64,000 bases of DNA, taken from assembly GCF_017302985.1 (NCBI RefSeq), contig NZ_JAFIMU010000006.1, positions 124,001 to 188,000 on the forward strand, written 5' to 3'. Origin of the DNA: Corallococcus macrosporus. GTDB taxonomy: Bacteria > Myxococcota > Myxococcia > Myxococcales > Myxococcaceae. Made by a program: the position numbers and the translations under genes. The notes below the pieces were generated by a model. It was not told where the DNA came from. It did not search any database and worked only from the letters and a program-made list of their open reading frames with translations. Of the stretch, positions 1-9,768 are shown piece by piece (the stretch's first letter is position 1; every line of letters starts with the position of its first letter).

Positions 1-163
1 TGACCACTGCGGAGGCCCCGTGAAGGCTGGCATACGACAAATGACGTATACGTGCGCGAATGAAAGTCTTCAGGAAACTCTCGCGCACACGCCCCGACAA
101 TCATTTCAACGCAGCACCTACCGCGGGCGGGGCCAGGAGCCGCCGCCCCCAGCGAGGAAGACC

Positions 164-553
164 ATGCTCAAGTCCATCAGCAGCTACACGTTCAAGAACC
201 CCTCCCGCCTGCAGATCGACCGCACGTCGGACGGCGCGAAGTCCGTCTACGGACAGCAGGTCAACGGGATGAACTACTTCCTGGACAAGAAGGGCGTCGG
301 CATCTCCGACCGCTCGCGGGACAGCGTCATCGACAACGTCAAGAAGGTGGAGAACGGGAAGCGCAGCGAGATCAACGCGCACCAGCGCGAGGTCGTCGGC
401 TTCACCAAGGACGCCTTCGAGAGCTTCCGCAAGGGCAACATCCGGCAGGGGTCCGTGGAGGCCGCGGGAGCGGTGCTCAACGCGGCGGGGTCTGTCTTCA
501 AGTCCACGTACACGGAGACGCCGCACGAGAAGCAGGGCATCCTCCCCTACTGA
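164..553 (+). CDS. Hypothetical protein, 129 aa
   Basis: I do not recognise this family. The ATG at 164 is preferred over the in-frame GTG at 20 because GAGGAAG sits just upstream of it, and the extension upstream reads as low-complexity, non-native sequence. The protein is polar and charged, with no signal peptide or membrane segment. Its middle (about residues 45-90) is rich in Lys, Arg and Glu and probably helical; a short Ala/Gly/Val stretch follows near residues 95-110. It stands alone before the DUF4326 gene, 95 bases away on the same strand. Coding is supported by strong G/C preference at third positions; function is unknown. Confidence 0.6.
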   Translation: MLKSISSYTFKNPSRLQIDRTSDGAKSVYGQQVNGMNYFLDKKGVGISDRSRDSVIDNVKKVENGKRSEINAHQREVVGFTKDAFESFRKGNIRQGSVEAAGAVLNAAGSVFKSTYTETPHEKQGILPY

Positions 554-648
554 CCCCTGCCTGCTGACGGGGCCGGGGAGCGTTCCTGGAGTGCTCCCCT
601 TCCCCGCCATGCGGCACGGTGGGCGCGTCTGTTAACGATGGACGCGCC

Positions 649-1077
649 ATGTCCGAATCCCGAACCACCGCGGTGCACGTGCACGACGCCTGTGACGTCT
701 ACGTGGGCCGCGCCTTCCGTGCCTGGGCGAAGCCCGGCCCGCTCAACCCGGTGCCGGGCCGCTTCGGCAACCCGTTCAAGCCCGGGGGCGTGAAGACCTG
801 GAAGGCGATGATCCGCACGTACTTCGAGCCCTGGCTGGCGAAGCTGCCCGCCGACGAAGCCGAGCGGATCCGCGACGAGGCCCAGCGGCGCATGGCGCCC
901 GGCCCGGACGCGTTCGAATCCTTCCGCTGGTACCTGGAGCTGCGCACGCAGCACGACGCGGACTTCCTGCGCGACGTGCGGACGCTGCGCGGCAAGCGGC
1001 TGGGCTGCTGGTGCAAGCCGGGCCCATGCCACGCGGACGTGCTGGCCGCGTGGCTGGACGCGGGCCCGAGTCAGTGA
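649..1077 (+). CDS. DUF4326 domain-containing protein
   Basis: A 142-residue protein resembling the DUF4326 family of small uncharacterised proteins found in bacteria and phages. Visible hallmarks are an N-terminal VYVGR segment, an RFGNPF motif near residue 40, and the C-terminal LGCWCKPGPCHADVLA block, whose three closely spaced Cys and one His look like a metal or active site. The ATG at 649 is used rather than the GTG at 619, since the family core begins right after it. The last 7 bases overlap the end of the convergent esterase gene. Family membership is from recalled motifs; biochemical function is not known. Confidence 0.75.
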   Translation: MSESRTTAVHVHDACDVYVGRAFRAWAKPGPLNPVPGRFGNPFKPGGVKTWKAMIRTYFEPWLAKLPADEAERIRDEAQRRMAPGPDAFESFRWYLELRTQHDADFLRDVRTLRGKRLGCWCKPGPCHADVLAAWLDAGPSQ

Positions 1078-2117
1078 CGTGCGTTCTCCCGCTCGCGGAC
1101 CTGCGCGGGCTGGAGCGTGAGCGTCGCGTCCACCTGCCGCCGCGTGCCCAGCGCTTCCGCCAGCGTCAGGCATGCCTGGGCAATGGCGTTGCGCGCGGCG
1201 AGTGAGTCCGCCAGCGGATCCAGCATCACGAAGTCGTGGATCATCCCTTCGTATTGGAGGGCCAGCGTCGGGACGCCCGCGTCCACCAGCCTGCGTGCGT
1301 AGGCCTGGCCTTCGTCGCGGAGCACGTCGCACTCGCCGTTGAGGATGAGCGCGGGAGGCAGACCTCGCAGCTGCGCGTCCGTCGCGCGCAGGGGGCTGAC
1401 CAGGGGCTCCGTGCGGACGGAGGAGTCCGGGGCGTAGTTGTCCCAGAACCACTGCATTCCGCTCCGGGTGAGGAAGTAGCCGTCCGCGTAACGCTCATAC
1501 GAGGCCGTGTCGAAGCGGGCATCCGTGACGGGATAGAACAGCACCTGCTGGAGGATGCGAGGGCCGCCGCGCTCCTTCGCCACCAGCGTGAGCGCCGCCG
1601 CCAGGTTCCCGCCCGCGCTGTCCCCCGCCACGGCGATCCGCTGACCATCCAGGTCCGCTTCGCCGCCGTTCTTCGCGACCCACTGGAGCGCGGCATAGGC
1701 CTGCTCGAGTTGCGCTGGGTATTGGCCTTCCGGCGCGGGCGTGTAGTTGATGAACACGACCGCGCACCGGCTGCCCACGGCCAGTTCCCGGATCAGCCGG
1801 TCGTGCGTGTCCTTGTCACCCAGCACCCAGCCACCGCCGTGGAGGTAGAGCACCACGGGCAGCCTTTCCGACACGTCCGCGGGACGCACGATGCGGACGG
1901 AAACCCGGCCGTCGGGGCCTACCGGCAGGACACGGTCCTCGACGCGGGCGGGCTTCTTCGCGCTCTTTCCCGACTGCACGCTCCGCAGCACGGCACGCGC
2001 ATCCACGGGAGGCAGGGTTTCGAGCGCGGGTCCGCCCGCTGTCTTCAACTGCTCCAGGAACGCACGGGCATGCGGATCCAGGCCGGAATCGGAGGGCTTC
2101 TTCGCATCGGTGGGCAT
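1071..2117 (-). CDS. Alpha/beta hydrolase, HSL-type esterase/lipase
   Basis: A 348-residue cytoplasmic carboxylesterase of the hormone-sensitive-lipase-like family, expected to hydrolyse short- to medium-chain esters. The oxyanion-hole motif HGGGW is at residues 93-97 and the nucleophile motif GDSAGG places Ser at 167. Asp264 (in ECDVLRDE) and His294 (in IHDF) complete the triad. An N-terminal cap region of about 75 residues precedes the hydrolase core, normal for the family. No signal peptide is present. It is transcribed alone and converges on the DUF4326 gene with a 7-base overlap. Substrate cannot be inferred from sequence. Confidence 0.9.
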   Translation of the reverse strand: MPTDAKKPSDSGLDPHARAFLEQLKTAGGPALETLPPVDARAVLRSVQSGKSAKKPARVEDRVLPVGPDGRVSVRIVRPADVSERLPVVLYLHGGGWVLGDKDTHDRLIRELAVGSRCAVVFINYTPAPEGQYPAQLEQAYAALQWVAKNGGEADLDGQRIAVAGDSAGGNLAAALTLVAKERGGPRILQQVLFYPVTDARFDTASYERYADGYFLTRSGMQWFWDNYAPDSSVRTEPLVSPLRATDAQLRGLPPALILNGECDVLRDEGQAYARRLVDAGVPTLALQYEGMIHDFVMLDPLADSLAARNAIAQACLTLAEALGTRRQVDATLTLQPAQVRERENARH

Positions 2118-2187
2118 GGCGTCTCTCTCCTCTTCGGCCGAGGATGGCCATGCACGCCCGGAGTGGGAGACGCAGGCACCGGTGGGC

Positions 2188-2215
2188 TTGTCCGATACGC
2201 CGCATCTGGTATTTA
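2188..2215 (+). promoter_or_regulatory. Candidate promoter of the GH16 lipoprotein gene
   Basis: TTGTCC at 2188-2193 and TATTTA at 2210-2215 are separated by 16 bases and lie 39 bases before the ATG at 2255. The surrounding 2205-2245 segment is distinctly A/T-richer than the flanking genes. This is a sigma-70-like reading by eye only. Confidence 0.35.
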
Positions 2216-2254
2216 CAATTAGACGGACATTCCCAGATTTTCACGGAGAGTGCC

Positions 2255-3562
2255 ATGAGTGGGTCCCCTGTCCTTCGCACTGCCTGGGCGCTGTTGCTGG
2301 CCATCCCGCTGGCGACCGCTTGCAGCCCGGGGCCTGAAGCCGAGGCCCTGGCGCAGGCCTCCGCGTCCCTGGCTTCGGTGATCACCAACACGTCCTTCGA
2401 GACGAACACCAACGGCTGGTCCAGCTGGCAGGGAACGCTGACGCGGGAGGCGCGCACTGGCGCACCCAACGGGCAGTATGTCGCTCGCGTCACCGTCAGC
2501 GGCGCGGCGACGCTCTACTCGCTGGACGGCGCGCAGAGCGGAATCGCGAACGCGCCGCAGGGACAGGCCTATACGGCGACGGCGTTTGTCGCCGCGGGCA
2601 ACACCGGCACGGTGGGCAAGCCGGTCAGCCTCATCCTCCGCGAGAAGAACGCCTCCGGGACGACGTACAAGCTCTTCACGGCGGACGCGACGCTGACCAC
2701 CAGCTTCCAGCGGCTCACCGTGACCGGAACCGTGGAGCGCGTCGGTGACACGGTGGATGTCTACGTCCTCCAGACGCAGGCGACTTCGGGCAATGCCATC
2801 CTCGTGGACGCCATCACGCTGGAGCCCACGGGCGGCGGCTCGAATCCTTCTGGCGAGCCGATGCCGGTGGGCGACCTCACGGGCTGGCGGCAGGTGTTCA
2901 CCGACGACTTCACGACGAACGTTCCGGTGGGCCAGTTCCCCGCGGCGGTGTCATCGAAGTGGAGCGTGTACCCGGACGGATGGAAGGACACGAGCAAGAA
3001 CGGGACGTACTCGCCGTCGAAGGTCGTCAGCATCCAGAACGGCGTGTTGAACAAGTCCCTGCACACGGAGAGCGGTGTGCACAGGGTGGCCGCGGTGCTG
3101 CCGAAGATCCCCGGCGCGAACGCTTCGGGTGGGCTCCCGGCGGGTCGCTACGCGGTGCGCTTCCGTGCGGACGCGGTGCCTGGCTACAAGGTCGCGTGGC
3201 TGCTCTGGCCGGACAGCGAGGTGTGGCCTCGCGACGGGGAGATCGACTTCCCGGAGGGCGACCTGGACGGCACCCTCTCCGGCTTCATGCACCGGCAGAA
3301 CGGCACGTCCGGTGGGGACCAGGATGCCGCCTCATCGAGCGCGCGCTTCACGTCGTGGCACACGGCCGTCATCGAGTGGAGCCCGGGACGGTGCCGGTTC
3401 ATCCTGGATGGCGCGGTCATCCTGGACAAGACCAGCCGGGTGCCGAGCACGCCCATGCACTGGGTCCTCCAGACAGAGACGGACCTGAGCGGCACACCGC
3501 CGAGCGACAGCGCCGCGGGCAACGTGCAGATCGACTGGGTCGCCGTCTGGGTGCCGAAATAG
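2255..3562 (+). CDS. Secreted GH16-family glycoside hydrolase lipoprotein with N-terminal carbohydrate-binding module
   Basis: A 435-residue exported beta-glucan-type hydrolase. The N-terminus is a lipoprotein signal ending in the lipobox LATAC, so the mature protein should be membrane-anchored. Residues about 35-195 form a jelly-roll carbohydrate-binding module (CBM4/9-like: NTSFETNTNGW, followed by a beta-rich stretch). After a Gly/Ser/Pro linker, the C-terminal domain is GH16, with the catalytic signature EIDFPE (Glu329, Asp331, Glu334). The ATG at 2255 is chosen because the signal peptide starts exactly there; the upstream frame is not protein-like. GH16 members cleave beta-1,3/1,4-glucans, agarose or xyloglucan; the exact substrate cannot be assigned. 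A second GH16 gene lies at 12.6-14.2 kb. Confidence 0.88.
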   Translation: MSGSPVLRTAWALLLAIPLATACSPGPEAEALAQASASLASVITNTSFETNTNGWSSWQGTLTREARTGAPNGQYVARVTVSGAATLYSLDGAQSGIANAPQGQAYTATAFVAAGNTGTVGKPVSLILREKNASGTTYKLFTADATLTTSFQRLTVTGTVERVGDTVDVYVLQTQATSGNAILVDAITLEPTGGGSNPSGEPMPVGDLTGWRQVFTDDFTTNVPVGQFPAAVSSKWSVYPDGWKDTSKNGTYSPSKVVSIQNGVLNKSLHTESGVHRVAAVLPKIPGANASGGLPAGRYAVRFRADAVPGYKVAWLLWPDSEVWPRDGEIDFPEGDLDGTLSGFMHRQNGTSGGDQDAASSSARFTSWHTAVIEWSPGRCRFILDGAVILDKTSRVPSTPMHWVLQTETDLSGTPPSDSAAGNVQIDWVAVWVPK

Positions 3563-3626
3563 GCCGTGCAGATGAACAGCGCGGGCTAGCTGAACCGATG
3601 GCGCCGGAGCTGCTAGGAAGGGCCGC

Positions 3627-4247
3627 ATGGGACTCGATGCGAGCTACCAGGCCCTTCCCGGCGGCGCTCCTCTTCTAGAGCTGGCCCGGCGGAACACCGG
3701 CGTGGGCGGATGGCTGATCTCCGTCACCCGGCTGCTCAAGGATCCTCGTGAGGAGAGCCTGGCGCCGGGTGGTCCGGATTCCGACGAGCTCGATCTGCTG
3801 GAGTCCGTGAGGGACCTGCTGCGGACGCGTCCCGACCTGGCGACACAACAGGTCGACCTCCACCGGAGATGGGATCAGCTGCACTTCGTCCTGTCCGCCC
3901 GGCGCAGGAACGCGCCGGAGGCAGAGGACGACTCCCTGGCCGGCATCGCGATCCGGGGAGAGGCAGAGATCGCCCCGCATGTGGTGGCACCCCAGGGTGT
4001 GCCCTTGCGCTACACGCGGCCGGAGACGGTGGAGCGGATTGCCCGGATGCTGGAGGCCTTCCCGTTCGACGCGCACCGCGAGCACTTCACCGTCGAGCGT
4101 CTGCGACAGGCGAGCGTCTATAAGTGTCCTCGCGAGGAGGACATCGACGAGGCCTGGCAGTGGCTCCGCGAGCGCTTCGACCTCTTCCGCGCCTTCCACG
4201 TCACGGCCGCGAAGCACGGGGACGGCGTCCTGGTCCGCGTGGACTGA
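3627..4247 (+). CDS. DUF1877 family protein
   Basis: A 206-residue cytoplasmic protein resembling the DUF1877 (YfbM-like) family: an N-terminal segment introducing the domain, the central G-P-LRYT-PE-V motif around residues 128-135 and a helical C-terminus that ends the domain. Function in this family is unknown. The gene precedes the phosphatase gene by 2 bases (stop 4245-4247, ATG 4250), so the two are probably co-transcribed. The start at 3627 (ATGGGACTCGAT) follows a GGAAGGG sequence. Family call rests on recalled motifs. Confidence 0.7.
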   Translation: MGLDASYQALPGGAPLLELARRNTGVGGWLISVTRLLKDPREESLAPGGPDSDELDLLESVRDLLRTRPDLATQQVDLHRRWDQLHFVLSARRRNAPEAEDDSLAGIAIRGEAEIAPHVVAPQGVPLRYTRPETVERIARMLEAFPFDAHREHFTVERLRQASVYKCPREEDIDEAWQWLRERFDLFRAFHVTAAKHGDGVLVRVD

Positions 4248-4249
4248 AG

Positions 4250-4921
4250 ATGAAGTACACGTTCGTCTTCACCACCGCCGCCGTGCTCCTCGCCTTCCTG
4301 GCCCAGCGGATCCAGGGCGCGGCCTGGGTGCTGCTGTGGCCTTCGGTGAGCTTCGCCATCGTGGCCATCGCCTATGCCGGCGCGGGTGCGCGGGCCTTCG
4401 GCAAACAAGCGGATGGACGGATGCGTCCGTTGGCGGTGCTCGCGCTCCTGCCCTATCTGCTGCTCACGTGGGGCACGTGGCATCTCGCACGGCGCATCTC
4501 CCGGGAGCGTGTCCTTGATGAAGTGGTGCCAGGGGTCCTGGTGGGACGCCGGCTGCTGCCCGGCGAGCTGCCCGCGGGTGTCAGCGCGGTGCTCGACCTG
4601 ACCTCCGAGTTCATCGAACCCGAAGGCATCCGGAGTGCCTGCCGTTACGTGTCGCTGCCCATCCTGGATGCTTCAACGTTGCCCGTGGAGCGCGTGGCCC
4701 CGGTCCTTCGCGAGCTGGCCGTCCTGCCCGGTCCCCTGTACGTCCACTGCGCGCAGGGACATGGGCGCACGGGGATGATCGCCGCGGCGCTGCTCGTGGC
4801 CCGGGGAGATGCGCCAGACGCGAAGACGGCACTCGCTCGGGTGCGGCAGGCACGGCCCGCGGTACGGCTCTCCGTCCAGCAGGAGCGCGCGCTCGACGCG
4901 TTGGCCGCGGCACTGGTCTGA
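4250..4921 (+). CDS. Membrane-anchored dual-specificity protein phosphatase
   Basis: A 223-residue protein with two or three N-terminal membrane segments (roughly residues 5-20, 25-45 and 60-80) followed by a cytoplasmic dual-specificity/PTP-like phosphatase domain. The active-site loop HCAQGHGRTG gives the Cys-x5-Arg signature (Cys167, Arg173). The general acid is probably the Asp of LPILDAS. The ATG at 4250 is 2 bases after the previous stop, so an operon with the DUF1877 gene is likely. Bacterial members dephosphorylate phosphotyrosine, phosphoserine or phosphoinositides; the target here is unknown. Confidence 0.85.
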   Translation: MKYTFVFTTAAVLLAFLAQRIQGAAWVLLWPSVSFAIVAIAYAGAGARAFGKQADGRMRPLAVLALLPYLLLTWGTWHLARRISRERVLDEVVPGVLVGRRLLPGELPAGVSAVLDLTSEFIEPEGIRSACRYVSLPILDASTLPVERVAPVLRELAVLPGPLYVHCAQGHGRTGMIAAALLVARGDAPDAKTALARVRQARPAVRLSVQQERALDALAAALV

Positions 4922-4922
4922 A

Positions 4923-4956
4923 CCGCGAAGCCCGGACATGGCGCCGGGCCTCGCGG
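4923..4956. terminator. Bidirectional hairpin terminator between convergent genes
   Basis: A 13-bp stem with one mismatch (4923-4935 pairing with 4944-4956, loop ACATGGCG) lies immediately after the phosphatase stop and 15 bases before the end of the convergent Cys-rich gene. No U tract follows on either strand, as is common in very GC-rich genomes. Position and symmetry suggest termination in both directions. Confidence 0.6.
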
Positions 4957-4970
4957 ATGCGCGGGACCGC

Positions 4971-5270
4971 TCAGCTCTCGGCGGTCGGGGTCTGCTCCAC
5001 TTCCGGCTGGGCGGCGTCGCAGACCGGCGCGGTGTCCTCGGACGGCTGGGTCTGTTCCGAGGAGACAGAGGCGGTCTCCTCCGAAGGCTGCGCGCGCGCG
5101 CCGCATCCGACCGACTCGCCACAGGTGGTGCGGTAGGTCCCCTCGTAACAGATCTGGTCGCAGCGGCCCGTGCAGACATCCCAGCACTGCGGCGGATAGG
5201 CAAACGCAGCGGCGGGGGCAACGGCAAGGATGGCGGCGACAGCGTTCAGGGACTTCCTCAGCGCGTTCAT
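4971..5270 (-). CDS. Small secreted Cys-rich protein A
   Basis: A 99-residue exported protein. The start at 5270 is supported by AGGAG seven bases upstream and by an N-terminal signal peptide ending near AFA (residue 23). The mature part begins with a Cys-rich module: PPQC-W-DVC, then Cys residues spaced through CDQIC, TTCGESVGCG. This is followed by an acidic Ser/Thr/Glu/Gln/Pro tail with two EETxSVSSEQTQPS-like units, presumably disordered. The Cys module matches that of the divergent gene at 5496-5846, so the two are paralogues. No known family recognised; disulfide-bonded, periplasmic or surface location is an inference. Confidence 0.75.
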   Translation of the reverse strand: MNALRKSLNAVAAILAVAPAAAFAYPPQCWDVCTGRCDQICYEGTYRTTCGESVGCGARAQPSEETASVSSEQTQPSEDTAPVCDAAQPEVEQTPTAES

Positions 5271-5495
5271 CTGCACTCCTGGGATGTGGGGGACGTGCCT
5301 GCGCAAAGCCAGGCACGCCGGGCAGCAGACGTCACCCCCCGCATCAACGACAGACACCTACGGCTTCAATGCCATCCACTGAACACTCACACCCAACCCG
5401 GGTGCCTGGCCATGGCTGTCAATAGCGGCAAGCCGCGATGTCCAGACGGCGTGGCTGGGATCAGACTGCGCGCCCACCCTTTCGTCGGAGTCGCC

Positions 5496-5846
5496 ATGCG
5501 CCTCAATCCATTGCTGGCCGTCGCAGCCGCCCTTGTCTTTTCCCCGGCGGTGAGCTTCGCCCTGCCCATCCAGTGCACTGACGTCTGTTCCGAGCCCACC
5601 TACTGCGATGAGCCCTGTTTCGTGGTCATGCGCGCCTCCACCTGTGGCGCATCCGGATATGCCTGCTTCCCCCCAGACAGCGCTCCTGCGTCGAGCGGCG
5701 ACGAGCTGGCGGCGACCTGCGCGGACTGCGCCACGGAGCGGACCGCCTGTCTGCGGCGCGTGAAGTACGGCGACATCGAGGAGATCCAGGCGTGCAATGA
5801 CGCCTACACCGAATGCAGCCAGCTGTACTGCGTGAGCGCGCAGTAA
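5496..5846 (+). CDS. Small secreted Cys-rich protein B (paralogue of A)
   Basis: A 116-residue protein starting at ATG 5496 behind a CGGAG sequence. It has a clear signal peptide (hydrophobic core LLAVAAALVF, cleavage near SFA). The mature N-terminus LPIQCTDVCSEPTYC and the following STCGASGYAC line up with the Cys pattern of the divergent protein encoded at 4971-5270. The C-terminus differs: a second Cys-rich segment (CADCATERTACL and CNDAYTECSQLYC) replaces the acidic tail. The even number of closely spaced Cys suggests disulfides after export. Unknown function; probably arose by local inverted duplication. Confidence 0.75.
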   Translation: MRLNPLLAVAAALVFSPAVSFALPIQCTDVCSEPTYCDEPCFVVMRASTCGASGYACFPPDSAPASSGDELAATCADCATERTACLRRVKYGDIEEIQACNDAYTECSQLYCVSAQ

Positions 5847-5904
5847 CGCGACGCCAGGCTCACGGGCCCCGCTGACCGGGCGTGGCCCCGCCGCCTCATT
5901 ATGA

Positions 5905-6993
<1,089 letters not shown>

Positions 6994-7000
6994 GCTGTCT

Positions 7001-7906
7001 TCAAAAGGACTTCAGCGCCAGCTCGCGCGCGGCTTCGACGAAGAGTCGCAGCGGCGCCGAGCGCTGCGCGCGGCTGGGGTAGTACAGGAAGAAGCCGGGG
7101 ACGACGGGCGCGTAGGCCTCCAGCACCCGCACGAGCCGCCCGGTGCGCAGCGGCTCCGCCACGACCGGCTCGAAGGCATACGCCAGCCCCACGCCCGCCT
7201 CCGCCAGGGCCGCGGGCAGGTGCAGGTCGTTGCTGACGACGCCGCCTCGCACCGGCACGCGCCAGTTCCTGCGTCCGCGCTCCAGCTCCCAGGGGTAGAG
7301 GTTCCCGGTCGTCTGCGAGCGGAAGGTGATGCACTCGTGGCGCAGCAGGTCCTCGGGCTTCTGGGGCGTGCCGTGGCGCTGGAGGTAGGCGGGCGAGCCC
7401 ACCACCACGAAGCGGAACGCGTCGGTGAGCCGCACCTGCACCATGTCGCGCTCGATGGCCTCGCTCAGCCGCACGCCCGCGTCGTAGCCCTCCGCCACGA
7501 TGTCCACCAGGCGGTCCTCGACGACGACCTCCAACTCCACCCGAGGGTGACGCGCTCGAAAGGTGGGAACCACCGGGGCGATGACGTAGGGCACCGCCGC
7601 CGTCAGCACCGTCAGCCGGACCCGGCCCACGGCCTCTCCTGGCCGCGCGGAGACCTCGCGAAGCGCGGCGAGCGTCTGACCGACCGACGGGCCCGCCTCC
7701 TCCACGAGCCGCCTGCCCGTGTCCGTCAGCGATACGCTGCGCGTGGTGCGGGTGAGCAGCACCACGCGCAGCTGCTCCTCCAGCTGCCGCACCGACTGAC
7801 TCACCGCCGCCGTGGAGACGCCCAGCTCGCGCGCCGCGCCGCTGAAGCTGCGCAGCCGGGCCACCGCGAGGAACACCTGCAACTGCGTGAAGGGCGCCGT
7901 ATTCAT
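7001..7906 (-). CDS. LysR-family transcriptional regulator
   Basis: A 301-residue DNA-binding regulator. Residues 1-60 are the winged helix-turn-helix of LysR proteins (FLAVARLRSFSGAARELGVS, then TAAVSQSVRQLEEQL). Residues about 90-295 are the two-lobed effector-binding domain typical of the family. It is divergent from the zinc alcohol dehydrogenase gene (145-bp gap) and convergent with the aldo/keto reductase gene. Regulators in this arrangement usually control the divergent gene and themselves. The inducer is probably a carbonyl or related metabolite, but this is inference. Confidence 0.92.
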   Translation of the reverse strand: MNTAPFTQLQVFLAVARLRSFSGAARELGVSTAAVSQSVRQLEEQLRVVLLTRTTRSVSLTDTGRRLVEEAGPSVGQTLAALREVSARPGEAVGRVRLTVLTAAVPYVIAPVVPTFRARHPRVELEVVVEDRLVDIVAEGYDAGVRLSEAIERDMVQVRLTDAFRFVVVGSPAYLQRHGTPQKPEDLLRHECITFRSQTTGNLYPWELERGRRNWRVPVRGGVVSNDLHLPAALAEAGVGLAYAFEPVVAEPLRTGRLVRVLEAYAPVVPGFFLYYPSRAQRSAPLRLFVEAARELALKSF

Positions 7907-7947
7907 TCGCGAAGACCGCCTTCGAACCCACTGTTAAGCACGGGTTA

Positions 7948-8016
7948 AGAGCCTATTGGCCTCCGCGCGCGTAGTCATCCATGGGTCCGGCGCGTATCTC
8001 TCTTCCCGTGAACAGG
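7948..8016 (+). promoter_or_regulatory. Upstream element of the ADH-cupin genes, shared with the AKR gene
   Basis: The segment carries the same ordered blocks as 5925-5985, including the identical CGTATCTCTCTTCCCG at 7993-8008. Just upstream, at about 7932-7950, GTTAAG occurs twice (GTTAAGCACGGGTTAAGA), close to the LysR start at 7906 and possibly a regulator half-site pair. Proposed LysR-responsive promoter region; not verified. Confidence 0.5.
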
Positions 8017-8050
8017 GCCCCGCGGCCCCAACTCCCTGGAGAAAAGACAC

Positions 8051-9094
8051 ATGCCCACCGTCAACGCCTACGCGGCCCGCTCCGCCACGTCGCCCCTCGG
8101 CCCCATCACGATCCAGCGCCGGGAGCTGGGCCCTCGCGACGTCCTCATCGAGATCAAGTTCTGCGGCATCTGCCACTCGGACATCCACACCGTCCGCGGC
8201 GAGTGGGGCGGGACGACCTACCCGCTCGCTCCCGGCCATGAGATCGCCGGCATCGTCACGCAGGTCGGCGCCCAGGTGAAGAAGCACGCCGTCGGCGACC
8301 GCGTGGGCGTCGGCTGCATGGTGGACTCCTGCGGCGACTGCTCGTCCTGCCGCAAGGGCGAGGAGCAGCACTGCCTCAAGGGGATGGTCGGCACGTACGG
8401 CGCCGTCGGGCGCGACGGTGAGGTCACCCAGGGCGGCTACTCCACCCACATCGTCGTGACCGAGGACTTCGTCCTCAAGATCCCCGAAGGCATCCCGCTC
8501 GACGCCGCCGCGCCGCTGCTGTGCGCGGGCATCACCACGTACTCGCCGCTGCGCCGCTGGGGCGCGGGCCCCGGCAAGAAGGTGGCCATCGTGGGCATGG
8601 GCGGCCTGGGGCACATGGGCGTGAAGTTCGCCCGCGCGATGGGCGCGGAGGTGACCGTCCTGTCGCAGTCGCTGAGCAAGAAGGAGGACGGCCTGCGGCT
8701 GGGCGCGCACCACTACTACGCGACGAAGGATCCGGAGACGTTCAAGAAGCTCGAGGGCACGTTCGACCTCATCGTGAACACGGTGAGCGCGAAGATCGAC
8801 CTGAACGCCTACCTGTCCCTGCTGGCGCTGGACGGCGCGCTGGTCAACGTGGGCGCGCCCCCGGAGCCGCTGGCCGTCAACGTGTTCTCCCTCTTCATGC
8901 CCCGCCGCGTGTTCACGGGGTCGCTCATCGGCGGCATCCCGCAGACGCAGGAGATGCTGGACTTCTGCGCGAAGCACCACATCGGCGCGGAGATCGAGGT
9001 CATCCCCGCCAGCAAGATCAACGACGCCTACGAGCGCGTGCTCGCCTCCGACGTCCGCTACCGCTTCGTCGTCGACGCCGCGACCCTGAAGTAA
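8051..9094 (+). CDS. Zinc-dependent NAD(P)-alcohol dehydrogenase, cinnamyl-alcohol dehydrogenase type
   Basis: A 347-residue medium-chain dehydrogenase/reductase that interconverts alcohols and aldehydes. Catalytic zinc ligands are Cys41 (in CGICHSD), His63 (in PGHE) and a later Cys ([11 protein letters not shown]). The structural zinc site has Cys94, Cys97, Cys100 and Cys108. The Rossmann motif [13 protein letters not shown] lies in the C-terminal half. The pattern matches YahK/CAD-type aldehyde reductases, which favour NADPH. The ATG at 8051 is preceded by GGAGAAAAG. The cupin gene follows after 14 bases, so they probably form an operon controlled by the divergent LysR protein. Confidence 0.93.
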   Translation: MPTVNAYAARSATSPLGPITIQRRELGPRDVLIEIKFCGICHSDIHTVRGEWGGTTYPLAPGHEIAGIVTQVGAQVKKHAVGDRVGVGCMVDSCGDCSSCRKGEEQHCLKGMVGTYGAVGRDGEVTQGGYSTHIVVTEDFVLKIPEGIPLDAAAPLLCAGITTYSPLRRWGAGPGKKVAIVGMGGLGHMGVKFARAMGAEVTVLSQSLSKKEDGLRLGAHHYYATKDPETFKKLEGTFDLIVNTVSAKIDLNAYLSLLALDGALVNVGAPPEPLAVNVFSLFMPRRVFTGSLIGGIPQTQEMLDFCAKHHIGAEIEVIPASKINDAYERVLASDVRYRFVVDAATLK

Positions 9095-9108
9095 CCCCTG
9101 GAGAGGCC

Positions 9109-9633
9109 ATGCGAATCGCAGCCACCGCCATCTCGTTGTCCCTGGTCACTTCCGCGTTCGCCCAGACGCACGACGGAGGGAGCGCCGCCACGGGCTCGGG
9201 CGCTTCGCGAGGCCTGAGCATCACGCGCGGCGGCTCGCAGCCCTCCAGCAAGGGGCCCGCCGAGAACTTCACGGGCTCCGTGCGCGTCGATCCCCTGTTC
9301 CAGGCGAACGCGCCCGCGCGGACTTCGGGCGCCTCCGTCACGTTCGAGCCCGGTGCCCGCTCCGCCTGGCACAGCCATCCGCTGGGCCAGACGCTGATCG
9401 TGACGGCGGGCTCCGGCCGCATCCAGCGCTGGGGCGGCCCCGTCCAGGAGATCCGGCCGGGCGACGTCATCTGGACGCCGCCCGGCCAGAAGCACTGGCA
9501 CGGGGCTTCACCCACCACCGCGATGACCCACCTCGCCATCCAGGAGCAGCTCGACGGCAAGGTCGTCGAGTGGATGGAGAAGGTCAGCGACGCGCAGTAC
9601 AGCCAGCCCGGTCAGCCCTTCACGACGCCGTAG
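9109..9633 (+). CDS. Secreted cupin-domain protein
   Basis: A 174-residue protein with an N-terminal signal peptide (cleavage near SAFA, residue 19) and a single cupin barrel. The two cupin motifs are visible: the first around [12 protein letters not shown] (His-x-His and the downstream Glu/Gln position) and the second around [16 protein letters not shown] (His near the end). Such small cupins bind one metal ion and are often encoded beside AKR/ADH genes; many are annotated as quercetin-dioxygenase-like or carboxymuconolactone-decarboxylase-associated. It starts 14 bases after the ADH stop behind GGAGAGG, so co-expression is likely. Enzymatic role unknown. Confidence 0.87.
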   Translation: MRIAATAISLSLVTSAFAQTHDGGSAATGSGASRGLSITRGGSQPSSKGPAENFTGSVRVDPLFQANAPARTSGASVTFEPGARSAWHSHPLGQTLIVTAGSGRIQRWGGPVQEIRPGDVIWTPPGQKHWHGASPTTAMTHLAIQEQLDGKVVEWMEKVSDAQYSQPGQPFTTP

Positions 9634-9768
9634 CCGCTTCACCCTTGGGCGCATCCACCCTGTCGCCTCGCTGGCGGCGCGCTGACACCGCTGGGGGGGA
9701 AGCCGTGAGGTGCGCCGTGAATAGCCTCTGCGCCAGTGGCCGGACTTCTCCGGCCCGGGGGAGGCAGC

